Notes: generated by a model from the sequence alone, not told the origin. A stretch of 64,000 nt of DNA from Streptomyces mobaraensis NBRC 13819 = DSM 40847 (GCF_017916255.1 NZ_CP072827.1:3348001-3412000), one strand, 5' to 3'. Counted from the stretch's first letter, positions 20,741 to 32,165 are shown. Program-made: numbers and translations.

Positions 20741-20748
<8 letters not shown>
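18754..20748 (+). CDS. korA: 2-oxoacid:ferredoxin oxidoreductase, fused gamma-alpha subunit (KorA)
   Basis: A 664-residue protein. About 50 N-terminal residues are Gln/Glu/Ala-rich. A gamma-type domain follows (about 52-230, with IIRFAGDSGDGMQLTGDRF), then the thiamine-pyrophosphate pyrimidine-binding domain from about 285 (GSYPITPASDILHEL) and a transketolase C-terminal-like domain. With KorB it would oxidatively decarboxylate 2-oxoglutarate (or a related 2-oxoacid) to the acyl-CoA and reduce ferredoxin, in the cytoplasm. The GTG at 18754 has GGGAGG 10 nt upstream. It overlaps korB by 8 nt. The substrate is inferred from actinobacterial KorAB enzymes. Confidence 0.93.
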
Positions 20749-21787
<1,039 letters not shown>

Positions 21788-21790
<3 letters not shown>

Positions 21791-21936
21791 GGGGTCCCCA
21801 AACCCGCCCTTTCACCGTTTCTTCCAGGGCTGCGCCCCGGACCCCGCATCGCGGCTTCGCCGTGAGGTCCTCAAACGCCGGACGGGTATTCAGCCCGCCC
21901 GGCGTTCGAGGTGAAAGGGCGGGACCGGGGCACCAC
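21788..21936 (+). repeat. Large palindromic intergenic element, copy 1
   Basis: The element begins at the korB TAA. Outer arms CCCGCCCTTTCACC (21803-21816) and GGTGAAAGGGCGGG (21910-21923) pair perfectly. Inside, an ACGCCGGACGGG...CCCGCCCGGCGT hairpin and a GC-rich pair occur. It has the same outer sequence and order as the element at 36400-36601. It probably acts as a terminator or transcript stabiliser. Confidence 0.85.
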
Positions 21937-21999
21937 CAAACGAGTGCCCCCGCCGCGTCGGGCCCGCCCGCCCCTACGGCGGCCCGCTGTCATAGGGGC

Positions 22000-23985
22000 A
22001 TGGCCGATGCCGACGTCCCCCTCCCCCCCGACCGCCTCCGCTACCGCGTGAAGCGCGCCTTCCTGGGCCCCCCACTGGTGACCGAGCGGCTCGCCCAGGA
22101 GAAGCTGTCCAACCCCCTGGCACTGGGCGTCCTCGCCTCCGACTGCGTCTCCTCCACCGCGTACGGCACGGAGGAGATGCTCCGCATCCTCGTCCCCGTC
22201 GCCGGGGTCGCCGCGTTCACGCTGGTGCTGCCGGTGACCGGGGCGATCCTGCTGGTCCTGCTGCTGGTGACGCTGGCCTACCGCGACGTGGTGTCCGTCT
22301 ACACCCGGGCCGGCGGCTCGTACGTCGTCGCCCGGGAGAACCTGGGGCCGCGCGTCGCGCAGGTCGCGGCCGTGGCGCTGCTGGTGGACTACACGGTCAC
22401 GGTCGCCGTGCAGACCGCCGCCGGCACGGACGCGCTGATCTCGCTCGCCCACCTGATCGGCCACGGCTACCACGGCATCGACCATCTCAAACTGCCGCTC
22501 ACCATCGGCGTCGTGGTGCTGCTGATGTACGGGAATCTGCGCGGGATCCGTGAGGCGGGCCGGGCGTTCGCACTGCCGGCCTATCTCTTCATGGCGGCGG
22601 TGGCGCTGCTGCTGACCGTCGGGCTGGTCCGGGGGCTGGTCGGCGGCGGGCTGCCGCACGCCGACACGGCCGCGCCCGGTGCCGTCCCGCTGGGCACGGG
22701 CGGGCACGGCTGGCTGTACGGCGCGTCGCTGTTCATCGTGCTGCGCGCGTTCGCGAACGGCGGTTCGTCGCTCACCGGTCTGGAGGCGATCTCCAACGGC
22801 GTGTCCGCCTTCCGGCACCCGCAGGGCCGCAACGCGCGCCGCACGCTCACCGTGATGAGCGTGATCCTGGGGATCATGGTGTTCGGCGTCTCGGCGCTGG
22901 CCCACTTCACACACGCGATCCCGTACGAGGACGGCAACCCGACCGTCCTCGCCCAGGAGGCGCACCTGGTCTTCGGCGACGGGCGGGCGGGGACGGCGGG
23001 TCTGGTGTTCGTGCTGCTCGCCACCGCGCTGATCCTCTACACCGGCGCCAACACGCCGTTCACCGGCTTCCCCTTCCTCGCCAGCTTCGTCGCGGAGGAC
23101 CGCTTCCTGCCCCGCCAGCTCACCCGGCGCGGGCACCGCCTCGCCTTCTCCAACGGCATCATCTGCCTCACCGTCGTCTCGCTCGGGCTGCTGCTCCTCG
23201 CCGGCGGCAATGTCGACAAGCTGGTCGCGCTGTACGCGATCGGCGTCTTCACCGGCTTCACCATGGCCGCCGCCGGGATGACCGCGCACCACCTGCGCTC
23301 GTCCGGGCCGGGCCGGCGGGCGAAGGTCGCGGTGAACCTGGCCGCCGCCGTCGTCTCCGCGCTGGTGGTGCTGATCTTCGCGATCACCAAGTTCACGGAG
23401 GGCGCGTGGCTGGTGGTCGTCGTGTTCCCGCTCGGGGTCTGGGCGCTGATCCGCATCAACCGCCACTACCGGACGGAGGCGGCGGTGCTGGAGAACGTCC
23501 CCGCCTTCACCACCGGCCGGCCGCACTGGCGGCGGCACCTGGTGTTCGTCCTGGTGGACAGCCTCGACCTGGCCGCCGTCAAGGCCCTGCGGTACGCGCA
23601 CGAGCTGCGGCCGGACGAGGTCCGCGCCCTGCACTTCGTCATCGACGAGGCCCGGGCGCGGCGGCTGGCCGAACGGTGGGAGGCGACGCCCGGCACGAAC
23701 GTCCCGCTGGAACTGATCGACTGCCCGGACCGGCGGCTGCGGCGCGCCGTCCTCGAACTCGCCGCCCGGACCACGGCGGACGGTTCGACCGCGCTGACCC
23801 TGCTCGTCCCCCGGCGGACGTACTCGACGCCGCTGGGGCGGCTGGCGCACCGGGGCACGGGCGAGCAGATGGCACGGGCGCTGGCCCAGCTGCCGAACGT
23901 GGCCGTCACGGTCCTGCCGTTCGACGTCTCGCGGGCGGTGGAACGGCTGCGGGGGACGCTGGGGGCGGAGTCACCCGGTCCGTAA
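22000..23985 (+). CDS. APC-superfamily permease, KimA-like potassium transporter
   Basis: A 661-residue protein with about 12 membrane helices (about 45-480) and a soluble C-terminal domain (about 500-661). Motifs SSTAYGTEEMLRIL, AGGSYVVARENLGPRVAQ and LLVDYTVTVAVQTAAGTDA resemble KimA, the high-affinity potassium importer of Bacillus. KimA is controlled there by c-di-AMP through its C-terminal domain. The substrate here is inferred from that resemblance; a general amino-acid permease is the alternative. ATG at 22000 is the start where similarity begins, but its AGGGG lies only 1 nt away, so the start is less certain. Confidence 0.75.
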   Translation: MADADVPLPPDRLRYRVKRAFLGPPLVTERLAQEKLSNPLALGVLASDCVSSTAYGTEEMLRILVPVAGVAAFTLVLPVTGAILLVLLLVTLAYRDVVSVYTRAGGSYVVARENLGPRVAQVAAVALLVDYTVTVAVQTAAGTDALISLAHLIGHGYHGIDHLKLPLTIGVVVLLMYGNLRGIREAGRAFALPAYLFMAAVALLLTVGLVRGLVGGGLPHADTAAPGAVPLGTGGHGWLYGASLFIVLRAFANGGSSLTGLEAISNGVSAFRHPQGRNARRTLTVMSVILGIMVFGVSALAHFTHAIPYEDGNPTVLAQEAHLVFGDGRAGTAGLVFVLLATALILYTGANTPFTGFPFLASFVAEDRFLPRQLTRRGHRLAFSNGIICLTVVSLGLLLLAGGNVDKLVALYAIGVFTGFTMAAAGMTAHHLRSSGPGRRAKVAVNLAAAVVSALVVLIFAITKFTEGAWLVVVVFPLGVWALIRINRHYRTEAAVLENVPAFTTGRPHWRRHLVFVLVDSLDLAAVKALRYAHELRPDEVRALHFVIDEARARRLAERWEATPGTNVPLELIDCPDRRLRRAVLELAARTTADGSTALTLLVPRRTYSTPLGRLAHRGTGEQMARALAQLPNVAVTVLPFDVSRAVERLRGTLGAESPGP

Positions 23986-23994
23986 CCGTCCGGC

Positions 23995-24024
23995 GTCATG
24001 ACCGTCATTCGGTACGGACATGAC
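23995..24024. promoter_or_regulatory. Inverted repeat upstream of the RarD-like gene
   Basis: GTCATGACCGT (23995-24005) and ACGGACATGAC (24014-24024) form an inverted repeat with one mismatch and an 8-nt spacer, 60 nt before the next start. It could be an operator or a weak terminator of the permease gene. Confidence 0.3.
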
Positions 24025-24083
24025 AGGCACCCCCGGACGGCGTTACCTTCGCGAGGTCGTCGTCGCACCGCCGGGAGGGATCC

Positions 24084-25121
24084 GTGAAGCCGGACACGCA
24101 GCAGAACGAGACGCGCACGGGGTTCCTGTGCGGTCTCGCCGCCTACGCGATCTGGGGGCTGTTCCCCCTGTACTGGCCGCTCCTGGAGCCGGCCGGGGCG
24201 TTCGAGATCCTGGCGCACCGGATGGTGTGGTCCCTGGTGACGGTGGTGGCCGCGCTCGCCCTCACGCGGCGCTGGGCCTGGATACCCCCGCTGCTGCGGC
24301 AGCCGAAGCGGCTCGGGATGATCGCGCTGAGCGCCGCGACGATCTCGGTGAACTGGGGCATCTACATCTGGGCCGTCAACGCGGGCCATGTGGTCGAGAC
24401 GTCGCTCGGCTACTTCATCAACCCGCTCGTCGTCATCGCCCTCGGCGTCGTCGTCCTGCGCGAACGGCTGCGGCCCGCGCAGTGGGCGGCCGTCGGCGTC
24501 GGCGCGGCGGCGGTGATCGTGCTGGCGGTGGGCTACGGCAAGCTGCCGTGGATCGCGCTGGGCATCTCGGCCTCGTTCGGCACCTACAGCCTCTTCAAGA
24601 AGCAGGTGGGGCTGGGCGGACTGGAGTCGATGGCCGCCGAGACGGCCGTCCAGTTCCTGCCCGCGCTGGGCTTCCTGCTCTTCCTCGGCGCGGACGGCAA
24701 GAGCACGTTCGCGAGCGAGGGCGCGGGGCACTTGCTGCTCCTGCTGGCTTCGGGCGCGATCACCGCCCTCCCCCTGGTCTCCTTCGGCATGGCGGCGGTC
24801 CGCCTGCCGCTGTCGGTCCTCGGGATGCTCCAGTACCTGGCCCCGATCTTCCAGTTCGCCCTCGGCCTCGCGGTCTTCCACGAGTCCATGCCGCCGGAGC
24901 GGTGGGCGGGCTTCGCCCTGGTGTGGCTGGCGCTGGCCGTCCTGACCTGGGACGCGCTGCGCTCGGCGCGGGCGACCCGGGTGGAACTGGCCGCGGCCCG
25001 CGACCGGGCGGCGGCGGACGCCGCGACCCCGGCGGATCTTCCGCGGCCGGAGGCCGCCGTGGAGGCGGCGACGGGCGGCGTGGGCGAGCGGGACGCAACG
25101 ACGGGGCGCGGCGGGGCGTGA
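24084..25121 (+). CDS. rarD: RarD-like EamA-family transporter
   Basis: A 345-residue protein with ten hydrophobic segments (about 12-290), two EamA repeats and the RarD signature GLFPLYWPLL near the N-terminus. The C-terminal 40 residues are Ala/Asp-rich and soluble. Substrates of RarD proteins are not firmly established; drug/metabolite export across the cytoplasmic membrane is the general role. The GTG at 24084 is preceded by GGGAGGGA with a 3-nt gap. It is probably a single-gene transcript. Confidence 0.88.
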   Translation: MKPDTQQNETRTGFLCGLAAYAIWGLFPLYWPLLEPAGAFEILAHRMVWSLVTVVAALALTRRWAWIPPLLRQPKRLGMIALSAATISVNWGIYIWAVNAGHVVETSLGYFINPLVVIALGVVVLRERLRPAQWAAVGVGAAAVIVLAVGYGKLPWIALGISASFGTYSLFKKQVGLGGLESMAAETAVQFLPALGFLLFLGADGKSTFASEGAGHLLLLLASGAITALPLVSFGMAAVRLPLSVLGMLQYLAPIFQFALGLAVFHESMPPERWAGFALVWLALAVLTWDALRSARATRVELAAARDRAAADAATPADLPRPEAAVEAATGGVGERDATTGRGGA

Positions 25122-25199
25122 ACGCCCTGTGGTCCCCGCGCACGCGGGGCCGCCCCGCCCGATATCCGGATAGCGAACCTCCCTGTCCGAATTCCGCCC

Positions 25200-26628
<1,429 letters not shown>

Positions 26629-26638
26629 GCCCGAGCGG

Positions 26639-26671
26639 CGCGGGGCGGGGCGGACAGCGGCCCGCCCCGCG
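26639..26671. terminator. Bidirectional hairpin between convergent genes
   Basis: CGCGGGGCGGG (26639-26649) pairs perfectly with CCCGCCCCGCG (26661-26671) between the aminopeptidase stop and the ABC permease stop. It could end both transcripts. A GTCATGCC triplet repeat follows at about 26674-26699. Confidence 0.6.
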
Positions 26672-26690
26672 TCGTCATGCCGTCATGCCG

Positions 26691-27599
26691 TCATGCCGTC
26701 ACGTCCTTCGACGTGAAACGGGCCCACGCCGCCGACCCGAACACCGCCGCGTACAGCGCCTGGAGGCCCAGGTTCCGTCCGATCTGGTCCCAGTACACCG
26801 GGTCCCGGAGGAGGTCGGAGAAGCTCAGCCAGTAGTGCGGGAACAGGTACGGCTGGACCGCGTGGAGCTGCGGGAACTGGTCCAGGATCTGCACGGTGAT
26901 CAGCAGCCCCACCGTCGTCGCCATCGCCGCGATGCCGCTGCCGGTGAGGGTGGAGACGAACAGGCCCAGCGCCGCGACGCCGATCAGCGACGCCGCCACC
27001 ACCCCGGCGATGGCCACGCCGCGCAGCAGCCCGTCGCCGAAGGACACCGTCGTCCCGCTGATCAGCGTGACGTCGCCCAGCGGGAACAGGAGCGCGCCCA
27101 CCAGCAGGGCCGAGCAGGCGACGACGAGGGTGGCGGCGAGGCAGAAGACGACCGTGGTGGTGAACTTCGCGAGCAGCAGCCGGGTGCGGCCGGCCGGGGC
27201 GACCAGCAGGTAGCGCAAGGTGCCGCTGCCCGCCTCGCCGGCGATCGAGTCCCCGGCGATCACCCCGATCGCCATGGGCAGGAAGAACGGGAGCGTCGCG
27301 GCGAGCGAGGCGAAGACGAGGAAGAGGCCGTTGTTGGTGACCTGGCTGATGAACGCCGGGCCCTCGCCGCCGCTCCCGCCGCCGAACGAGCCGTCCCCGT
27401 CGCTCGTCTCGATCTTGACCGCGATGCCGACCAGCACCGGCACGGCCGCGAGCACCCCGAGCAGCGCCAGCGTGCGCCAGCGCCGGAAGACGGTGGTGAT
27501 CTCGTTGCGGAACAGCGACAGCCGCCACACCGCGCGCGGCGGGCGGACGGCGGACGCGGGGACGGGCGCGGGGGCCGCTCCGGGCTCAGCCCGCGACAT
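26691..27599 (-). CDS. ABC-2 type transporter permease
   Basis: A 302-residue membrane protein with six hydrophobic segments, the ABC-2 permease plan, including the TLRYLLVAPAGRTRLLLAK cytoplasmic coupling region. It ends the minus-strand operon LolA-like gene, ATPase, permease, and overlaps the ATPase gene by 14 nt. Its partner is the ATPase at 27586-28737. The cargo is unknown; the LolA-like neighbour suggests lipid, lipoprotein or surface-polymer related transport, which is inference. Confidence 0.88.
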   Translation of the reverse strand: MSRAEPGAAPAPVPASAVRPPRAVWRLSLFRNEITTVFRRWRTLALLGVLAAVPVLVGIAVKIETSDGDGSFGGGSGGEGPAFISQVTNNGLFLVFASLAATLPFFLPMAIGVIAGDSIAGEAGSGTLRYLLVAPAGRTRLLLAKFTTTVVFCLAATLVVACSALLVGALLFPLGDVTLISGTTVSFGDGLLRGVAIAGVVAASLIGVAALGLFVSTLTGSGIAAMATTVGLLITVQILDQFPQLHAVQPYLFPHYWLSFSDLLRDPVYWDQIGRNLGLQALYAAVFGSAAWARFTSKDVTA

Positions 27600-28737
27600 C
27601 GAAGCCCTCCCCGGTGAGCGCGACGAACGCGTCCTCCAGCGAGACCCGTTCGGTGCCGAAGGAGCGCACCCGGACGTCCGCCCGGACCAGGGCGGCGTTG
27701 AGGTCCGCGAGGTCGGGCGGCGGGGTGCCGGTGGGCAGTTCGCCGGTGACGCGGTCGTCGGCGACCGCCAGATCGTTCACGCCGTGCTCCTTGAGGACGC
27801 GGACCGCGTCCGCCGTGTCGGGGGTGGTGACGGCCAGCCGGCCGCGGGTGGACGAGGCCAGGTCGGCGACCGTGCCCTGGGTGAGCAGCCGGCCGCGCGC
27901 CATCACCGCGGCGTGCGAGCAGACCTGCTCGATCTCGTCGAGGAGGTGGGAGGAGAGGAAGACGGTGGTGCCGCCGGCGGCCAGCCCGCGCACCAGGGCC
28001 CGGATCTCGCGCATGCCCTGCGGGTCGAGACCGTTGGTCGGCTCGTCCAGGACCAGCAGCTCGCGCGGCTGGAGCAGGGCGGCGGCCAGGCCGAGCCGCT
28101 GCTTCATGCCGAGCGAGTAGGCCCGGGCCTTCTTCCCGGCCGCCCCCGCCAGGCCCACCCGGTCCAGGGCGTCCGCCACCCGGGCGGCGCGGGTGCGCGG
28201 GTCGGCGGTGGGGTCGGCGGCGTCGTACCGGACGAGGTTGTCGCGGCCGGAGAGGAACCCGTAGAGGGCCGGGCCCTCGATGAGGGCCCCCACCCGGGGC
28301 AGCACCCGGCCGCCGGCCCGGGGCATCGGCTCGCCGAGCACCCGGGCCTCCCCCGAGGTGGGCTCGATCAGCCCCATGAGCATCCGGATCGTCGTCGTCT
28401 TGCCCGACCCGTTGGGGCCGAGGAAGCCGAACACGCTGCCGCGCGGCACGACGAGGTCGAGGCCGTCCACCGCGAGCTGCCCGCCGCGGTAGCGCTTGGT
28501 CAGCCCCCGGGTCTCGATGACCGGCTCGATGACCGGCTCGGGGCCGGAGGCCGGGCCGGGCCCGGGGCGCGGCGGCGCGGGCTCCGCACCGGGGTTCGGC
28601 GGCCCCGGCGCGCGCTTCGGCCCCGCTCCCGGCGGCGCCGCGGATCCCGGCGCCGGGTCCGCGCTCGGTTGCGGCCCCGGCCGCGCCCCTGGTCGCGGCC
28701 CCGGCTCAGCCTCCGGCTCCGTCCCCGGTTCCGTCAC
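27586..28737 (-). CDS. ABC transporter ATP-binding protein with Pro-rich N-terminal extension
   Basis: A 383-residue ATPase. The first ~70 residues are Pro/Gly/Ala-rich and not part of the family fold. The ATPase domain then shows Walker A GPNGSGKTT, signature YSLGMKQRL, Walker B LLVLDEPTNGLDP and the switch His in SSHLLDE. The C-terminal ~90 residues resemble the DrrA/CcmA-type regulatory tail. The start GTG at 28737 could be late by family standards: an internal GTG/ATG after the Pro-rich region would give a normal-length protein, so the extension is uncertain. It powers the permease encoded downstream. Confidence 0.88.
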   Translation of the reverse strand: MTEPGTEPEAEPGPRPGARPGPQPSADPAPGSAAPPGAGPKRAPGPPNPGAEPAPPRPGPGPASGPEPVIEPVIETRGLTKRYRGGQLAVDGLDLVVPRGSVFGFLGPNGSGKTTTIRMLMGLIEPTSGEARVLGEPMPRAGGRVLPRVGALIEGPALYGFLSGRDNLVRYDAADPTADPRTRAARVADALDRVGLAGAAGKKARAYSLGMKQRLGLAAALLQPRELLVLDEPTNGLDPQGMREIRALVRGLAAGGTTVFLSSHLLDEIEQVCSHAAVMARGRLLTQGTVADLASSTRGRLAVTTPDTADAVRVLKEHGVNDLAVADDRVTGELPTGTPPPDLADLNAALVRADVRVRSFGTERVSLEDAFVALTGEGFDVAG

Positions 28738-28791
28738 AGGCCCCTCTCCCCTCCCCCGTGCCGCTCGCGCCCTACCGAGCCGTACCGGTTC

Positions 28792-30084
28792 CTACCGGTG
28801 GGCTTCCGCGGCCTTCAGCAGCGCTTCCTTGGTCACCGCGCCCGCGTACACCTTGCCGTCGTCCGTCAGCAGCACGTTCACCAGGCGGGTGCTGACGATC
28901 CTGCCGGAGCCGAACGAGCCCGTCACCTTGCCGCCGAAGCTGTCGAGCAGCTTCTCCGCGTCCTTGCCGTGGGCACCGCCCCTCGGACCGACGCCCTTGC
29001 CGGAGCCCATCGCACCCGGGCCCTTGCCGGCGTCGAGCTCGGCGATCGTCGCCCAGCCGGTACCTGTCGTCTTCGGGGCGGACGCCGCGTCCGTCCCGGG
29101 AGCGGCCGGGAGCCGGCCCTTGCCGTGCCCGTCCGCACCCTGGCCGTCCGCACGGTGGCCGGCGTCCTTGCCCTGCCGTCCCTCGGTCACCTTCGCGCCC
29201 TTGGGCGGGGTGAACGAGAAGGTGGACGCGCTCGGCCGGTCGAAGGAGACCTTGGTGAAGGCCACGTCGACGGCCGCCTTGCCGCCGCCCTTCGGGGTGA
29301 CCGTGAACTTCAGCGGGACGCCGTTCTTCGCGTCCACGGCTATCCGGACCGACCCGATCGTCGACTCGCTCTGCTTGGGCGTGAGGGTCAGCCGGTAGGC
29401 GTCCCGGCCGGCCACCTTCGCCGTGCCGTCGACGGCCACGTCCGTGGTGCCCTGGGCCGCGGCGAGGGCCTTCTTCGCCAGCTCCTGCGGGGAGGCGTCG
29501 GCGAGCCCACGCGGAAGCTCGCGTTCCTTCCTCGCGCCGGCCGCGTCCTTGGGCGCCGTCGTGTGGTACGCCGTGTTGCTGCCGCTGTCGTACGCCCAGA
29601 CCTGCTGCCCGTCGCGGACGACGCTGTACTCCGCGGCCCGTTCGACGATCGACACCCGCTGCTTGTCCGGGCCGTCCGCCGCGACACGCAGCGTGTGCGA
29701 GCCGGAGGCGAGTTCGGTCAGCTTGCCGGCCGGGTTCGCGTCGCCCTTGCCCGCGCCGCCCCCCTTGCCCATCGCCCCGCCGAGCGAAACGCCCGAGGGG
29801 AGGGAGGGCAGGCCGAGGTCGGTGGTGACGCGGACGGAGCCGGAGAACTGCTGCACGTCCGAGGCGGCGACCTTGGCCAGCAGGTCCTGTGCGCTGATCT
29901 TCGGCAGGTCGGGGTCGCCCGAGGTGGCGAGGGCCGAGCCGATGCCGATCGTGGCGGCGGCGACCCCGGCCACCGCGACGGGGACCGCGTAACGGACGGC
30001 CTTGCGGCGGCCGGCCCCCGAGGGCCCGGTGGCCCCGGCCGGCTCGTGGCCGTCGGCGCCGGGTGTCGGTTGGTTCCGTGCCAT
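28792..30084 (-). CDS. LolA-like membrane-anchored/exported protein
   Basis: A 430-residue protein. After a 28-residue cytoplasmic N-terminus one hydrophobic segment (about 30-53) acts as anchor or uncleaved signal. The exported part resembles the LolA/LolB beta-barrel fold (LLAKVAASDVQQFSGSVRV near 68; later SIVERAAEYSVVRDGQQVW). The middle (about 300-380) has a Gly/Lys/Asp-rich low-complexity stretch. In Gram-negative bacteria LolA carries lipoproteins. In this single-membrane organism the role is unknown; binding of a lipid or lipoprotein outside the membrane is likely. It starts an operon with the ABC ATPase and permease (54-nt gap). Confidence 0.82.
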   Translation of the reverse strand: MARNQPTPGADGHEPAGATGPSGAGRRKAVRYAVPVAVAGVAAATIGIGSALATSGDPDLPKISAQDLLAKVAASDVQQFSGSVRVTTDLGLPSLPSGVSLGGAMGKGGGAGKGDANPAGKLTELASGSHTLRVAADGPDKQRVSIVERAAEYSVVRDGQQVWAYDSGSNTAYHTTAPKDAAGARKERELPRGLADASPQELAKKALAAAQGTTDVAVDGTAKVAGRDAYRLTLTPKQSESTIGSVRIAVDAKNGVPLKFTVTPKGGGKAAVDVAFTKVSFDRPSASTFSFTPPKGAKVTEGRQGKDAGHRADGQGADGHGKGRLPAAPGTDAASAPKTTGTGWATIAELDAGKGPGAMGSGKGVGPRGGAHGKDAEKLLDSFGGKVTGSFGSGRIVSTRLVNVLLTDDGKVYAGAVTKEALLKAAEAHR

Positions 30085-30656
30085 GTGCTCTACCTCCGTC
30101 GTCTGCGGCGGTCTCTCGCGTCGTGCACTCGCCCATCCCCTGGCTCATGGTGGCCCGACCGCTCGGTGGGGGCGCCGGAGTCGGGAGGGCCGCTGCCCCG
30201 CCCTCCCGCACGACTCCGTCCATTCCACCAACGCGCGGTGCCCCGGTCATCAGCCGCCGGACTCAACTCACGGTACCTCTCGGGTATGACAAGCCCTAGG
30301 GGACGAACCGCCGGGAGGATGAGCCGGGTTCTTCCCGGCGACCGGCCGCGCCCGGTCCGTCAGCCCGGCCGGTGGCGCAACGGCGGGCTCACCACTGTGA
30401 CTTGTGTGTGCCCGTTTCGCCCTGAATGAAGGGTGGTGCGTACGGGCCGGTGCTCACCGGCCCCACCCGTCACCCGCTGCTCGTCACCCGCCACCCGGTG
30501 GCCGGTTCGCGCCGTCCGGCTCCGGCGGCCGGTTCCCGCCGGTCGCGGAAACCGCCCCGGAAGCCACTCCGCAGGGCACAGCGGAGCTGCCGCAAAATGC
30601 CCGAAAGCCCCTGAAAGCCGTCTGGAAGCCGCCTAGGAGCCGCCGCCCCCGGACCG
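30085..30656. other. Intergenic region upstream of the LolA-like gene, no gene seen
   Basis: These 572 bp lie between two minus-strand genes. They should hold the LolA-like promoter; no strong -35/-10 pair was found. A 36-codon frame at 30319-30429 (+) was considered and rejected. The stretch next to the polyprenyl synthase stop contains short CCGGAAGCC/GGAAGCC-like repetitions but no clean terminator. Confidence 0.5.
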
Positions 30657-31667
30657 TCAGCCCGCGCGGTGCACGACCGCGTCGCAGAGCTCCTCCAGCG
30701 CGGCCCTGGCCGGGCACTCGGGCAGCGGCGCGAGCGTGGCGCGCGCCTCCTCGGCGTAGCGGACGGTGTCGCGGCGCGCCTGCTCCAGGGCCGGGTGGGC
30801 GCGCAGCCGGCGGAGCACCTCGGCGAGCCGGCCGTCGTCGGCGAGGTCGCCGTCGAGCAGGGCGCAGAGCTCCAGGTCGTCCGGGTCGCCGGTGGCCTCG
30901 GCGCGGGCCCGCAGGTGCAGGACGGGGAGGGTGGGGATGCCCTCGCGCAGGTCGGTGCCGGGGGTCTTGCCGGACTCGTGGGAGTCGCTGGCGATGTCGA
31001 GGACGTCGTCGGCGAGCTGGAAGGCGGCGCCGAGCCGTTCGCCGTAGTGGGTCAGGGTCTCCACGACGCGCTCGTCCGCACCGGACATCATGGCGCCGTA
31101 GCGGCCCGAGACGGCGATCAGCGAGCCCGTCTTGCCGCCGATGACGTCGAGGTAGTGCTCGATCGGGTCGCGTCCGTCCAGCGGGCCCGCGGTCTCCAGG
31201 ATCTGGCCCGTCACCAGGCGTTCGAACGCCTCGGCCTGGATCCGGACGGCCTCGGGACCGAGGTCGGCGAGGATCCAGGACGCGCGGGAGAAGAGGAAGT
31301 CGCCGGTGAGGACGGCCAGGGAGTTGCCCCAGCGGGCGTTGGCGCTGGGCGCCCCGCGGCGCATGTCCGCCTCGTCCATGACGTCGTCGTGGTAGAGGGT
31401 GGCGAGGTGGGTGAGCTCGACGACCACGGCCGAGGGCACGACGCCGGGCGCGTACGGGTCGCCGAACTGGGCGGCGAGCATCACCAGCAGCGGCCGGAAG
31501 CGCTTGCCCCCCGCGCGGACGAGGTGCTGCGCGGCCTCGGTGATGAAGGGCACACCGCTCTTGGTGGCCTCCAGGAGGCCCTCCTCGACAGCGGCCAACC
31601 CGGCCTGGACATCGGCTTCAAGAGCCTGGTCCCGCACGCTCAGCCCGAAGGGCCCGACGACGGTCAC
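30657..31667 (-). CDS. Polyprenyl (geranylgeranyl/heptaprenyl-type) diphosphate synthase
   Basis: A 336-residue trans-prenyltransferase. The first Asp-rich motif is in LYHDDVMDEADMRRG near residue 93 and the second in FQLADDVLDIASD near 215. The basic GGKRFRPLLV near 53 binds diphosphate. It condenses isopentenyl diphosphate with an allylic diphosphate; chain length cannot be read with confidence here. Lying between two nuo operons, it may make the menaquinone side chain, an inference. The GTG start at 31667 has AGGAG 8 nt upstream. Confidence 0.9.
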   Translation of the reverse strand: MTVVGPFGLSVRDQALEADVQAGLAAVEEGLLEATKSGVPFITEAAQHLVRAGGKRFRPLLVMLAAQFGDPYAPGVVPSAVVVELTHLATLYHDDVMDEADMRRGAPSANARWGNSLAVLTGDFLFSRASWILADLGPEAVRIQAEAFERLVTGQILETAGPLDGRDPIEHYLDVIGGKTGSLIAVSGRYGAMMSGADERVVETLTHYGERLGAAFQLADDVLDIASDSHESGKTPGTDLREGIPTLPVLHLRARAEATGDPDDLELCALLDGDLADDGRLAEVLRRLRAHPALEQARRDTVRYAEEARATLAPLPECPARAALEELCDAVVHRAG

Positions 31668-31700
31668 GAGGGGTACTCCTGTCTGCCTGCGATCACGGGG

Positions 31701-31728
31701 ATTGTCGATGTGTCGCTGTCTTCACCAA
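31701..31728 (-). promoter_or_regulatory. Candidate promoter of the polyprenyl synthase gene
   Basis: On the minus strand TTGGTG (31728-31723) and GACAAT (31706-31701) are 16 nt apart, about 35 nt upstream of the GTG start. It is a reasonable match to the housekeeping consensus. Confidence 0.4.
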
Positions 31729-31915
31729 AAGTCAGCGTATCCGGTCGGTTGTGGATCACCGTGGGCGGCTGCCCGAACAGCGGCCCGCCACCGACCCTCC
31801 CCAGGGCGTTTTGTCCCCTTCTCCGCGGCTTCCCCTCGACTGCTTACCGGCCGTTTTCCCGGCCCCCGCCACCCCTCGCCGGGCCATACCGGCCGCCCCC
31901 GCCCGTCGAAAAGGG

Positions 31916-31945
31916 GCCGGACGGGCCGGAATCAGCCCGTCCGGC
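31916..31945 (-). terminator. Palindrome related to the core of the large intergenic element
   Basis: GCCGGACGGG (31916-31925) pairs with CCCGTCCGGC (31936-31945). The core matches the inner hairpin of the element at 36400-36601, without its outer arms. It lies downstream of the flavoprotein stop and could terminate that transcript. Confidence 0.5.
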
Positions 31946-32165
31946 GGGTGGACGGAGGGGAGGGGGGCCGGACGGGAACGGGCGGGCGCGCACCGGAGGC
32001 GACGGGAAACGGAATTGTCGACTCCGGCACCGTTGCCGGCTCCGCGGCCGCTCTCGACCCCGCCGCCGACGGCGTTCCCGACCCCGACGCCGGACCCCAC
32101 CTCCGTGGAATCGGCATGACGAGAAGTGCCCCTTCCGGGGGACACCGCCCGGTGATCACGGTCCG

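Larger units (their letters stand above)
31668..32165. other. Intergenic region between flavoprotein and polyprenyl synthase, no gene seen
   Basis: These 498 bp contain the polyprenyl synthase promoter candidate at one end and the palindrome at 31916-31945, plus a Pro/Asp-coding GC-rich stretch (31990-32100) that is open in several frames but has no ribosome site or recognisable product. Confidence 0.5.

Noticed and set aside
30319..30429. A 36-codon plus-strand frame possibly encoding a leader peptide
   Set aside because: GGGAGG touches the ATG with no spacing, no regulated gene follows on that strand, and the product is Arg/Pro-rich without a known pattern.
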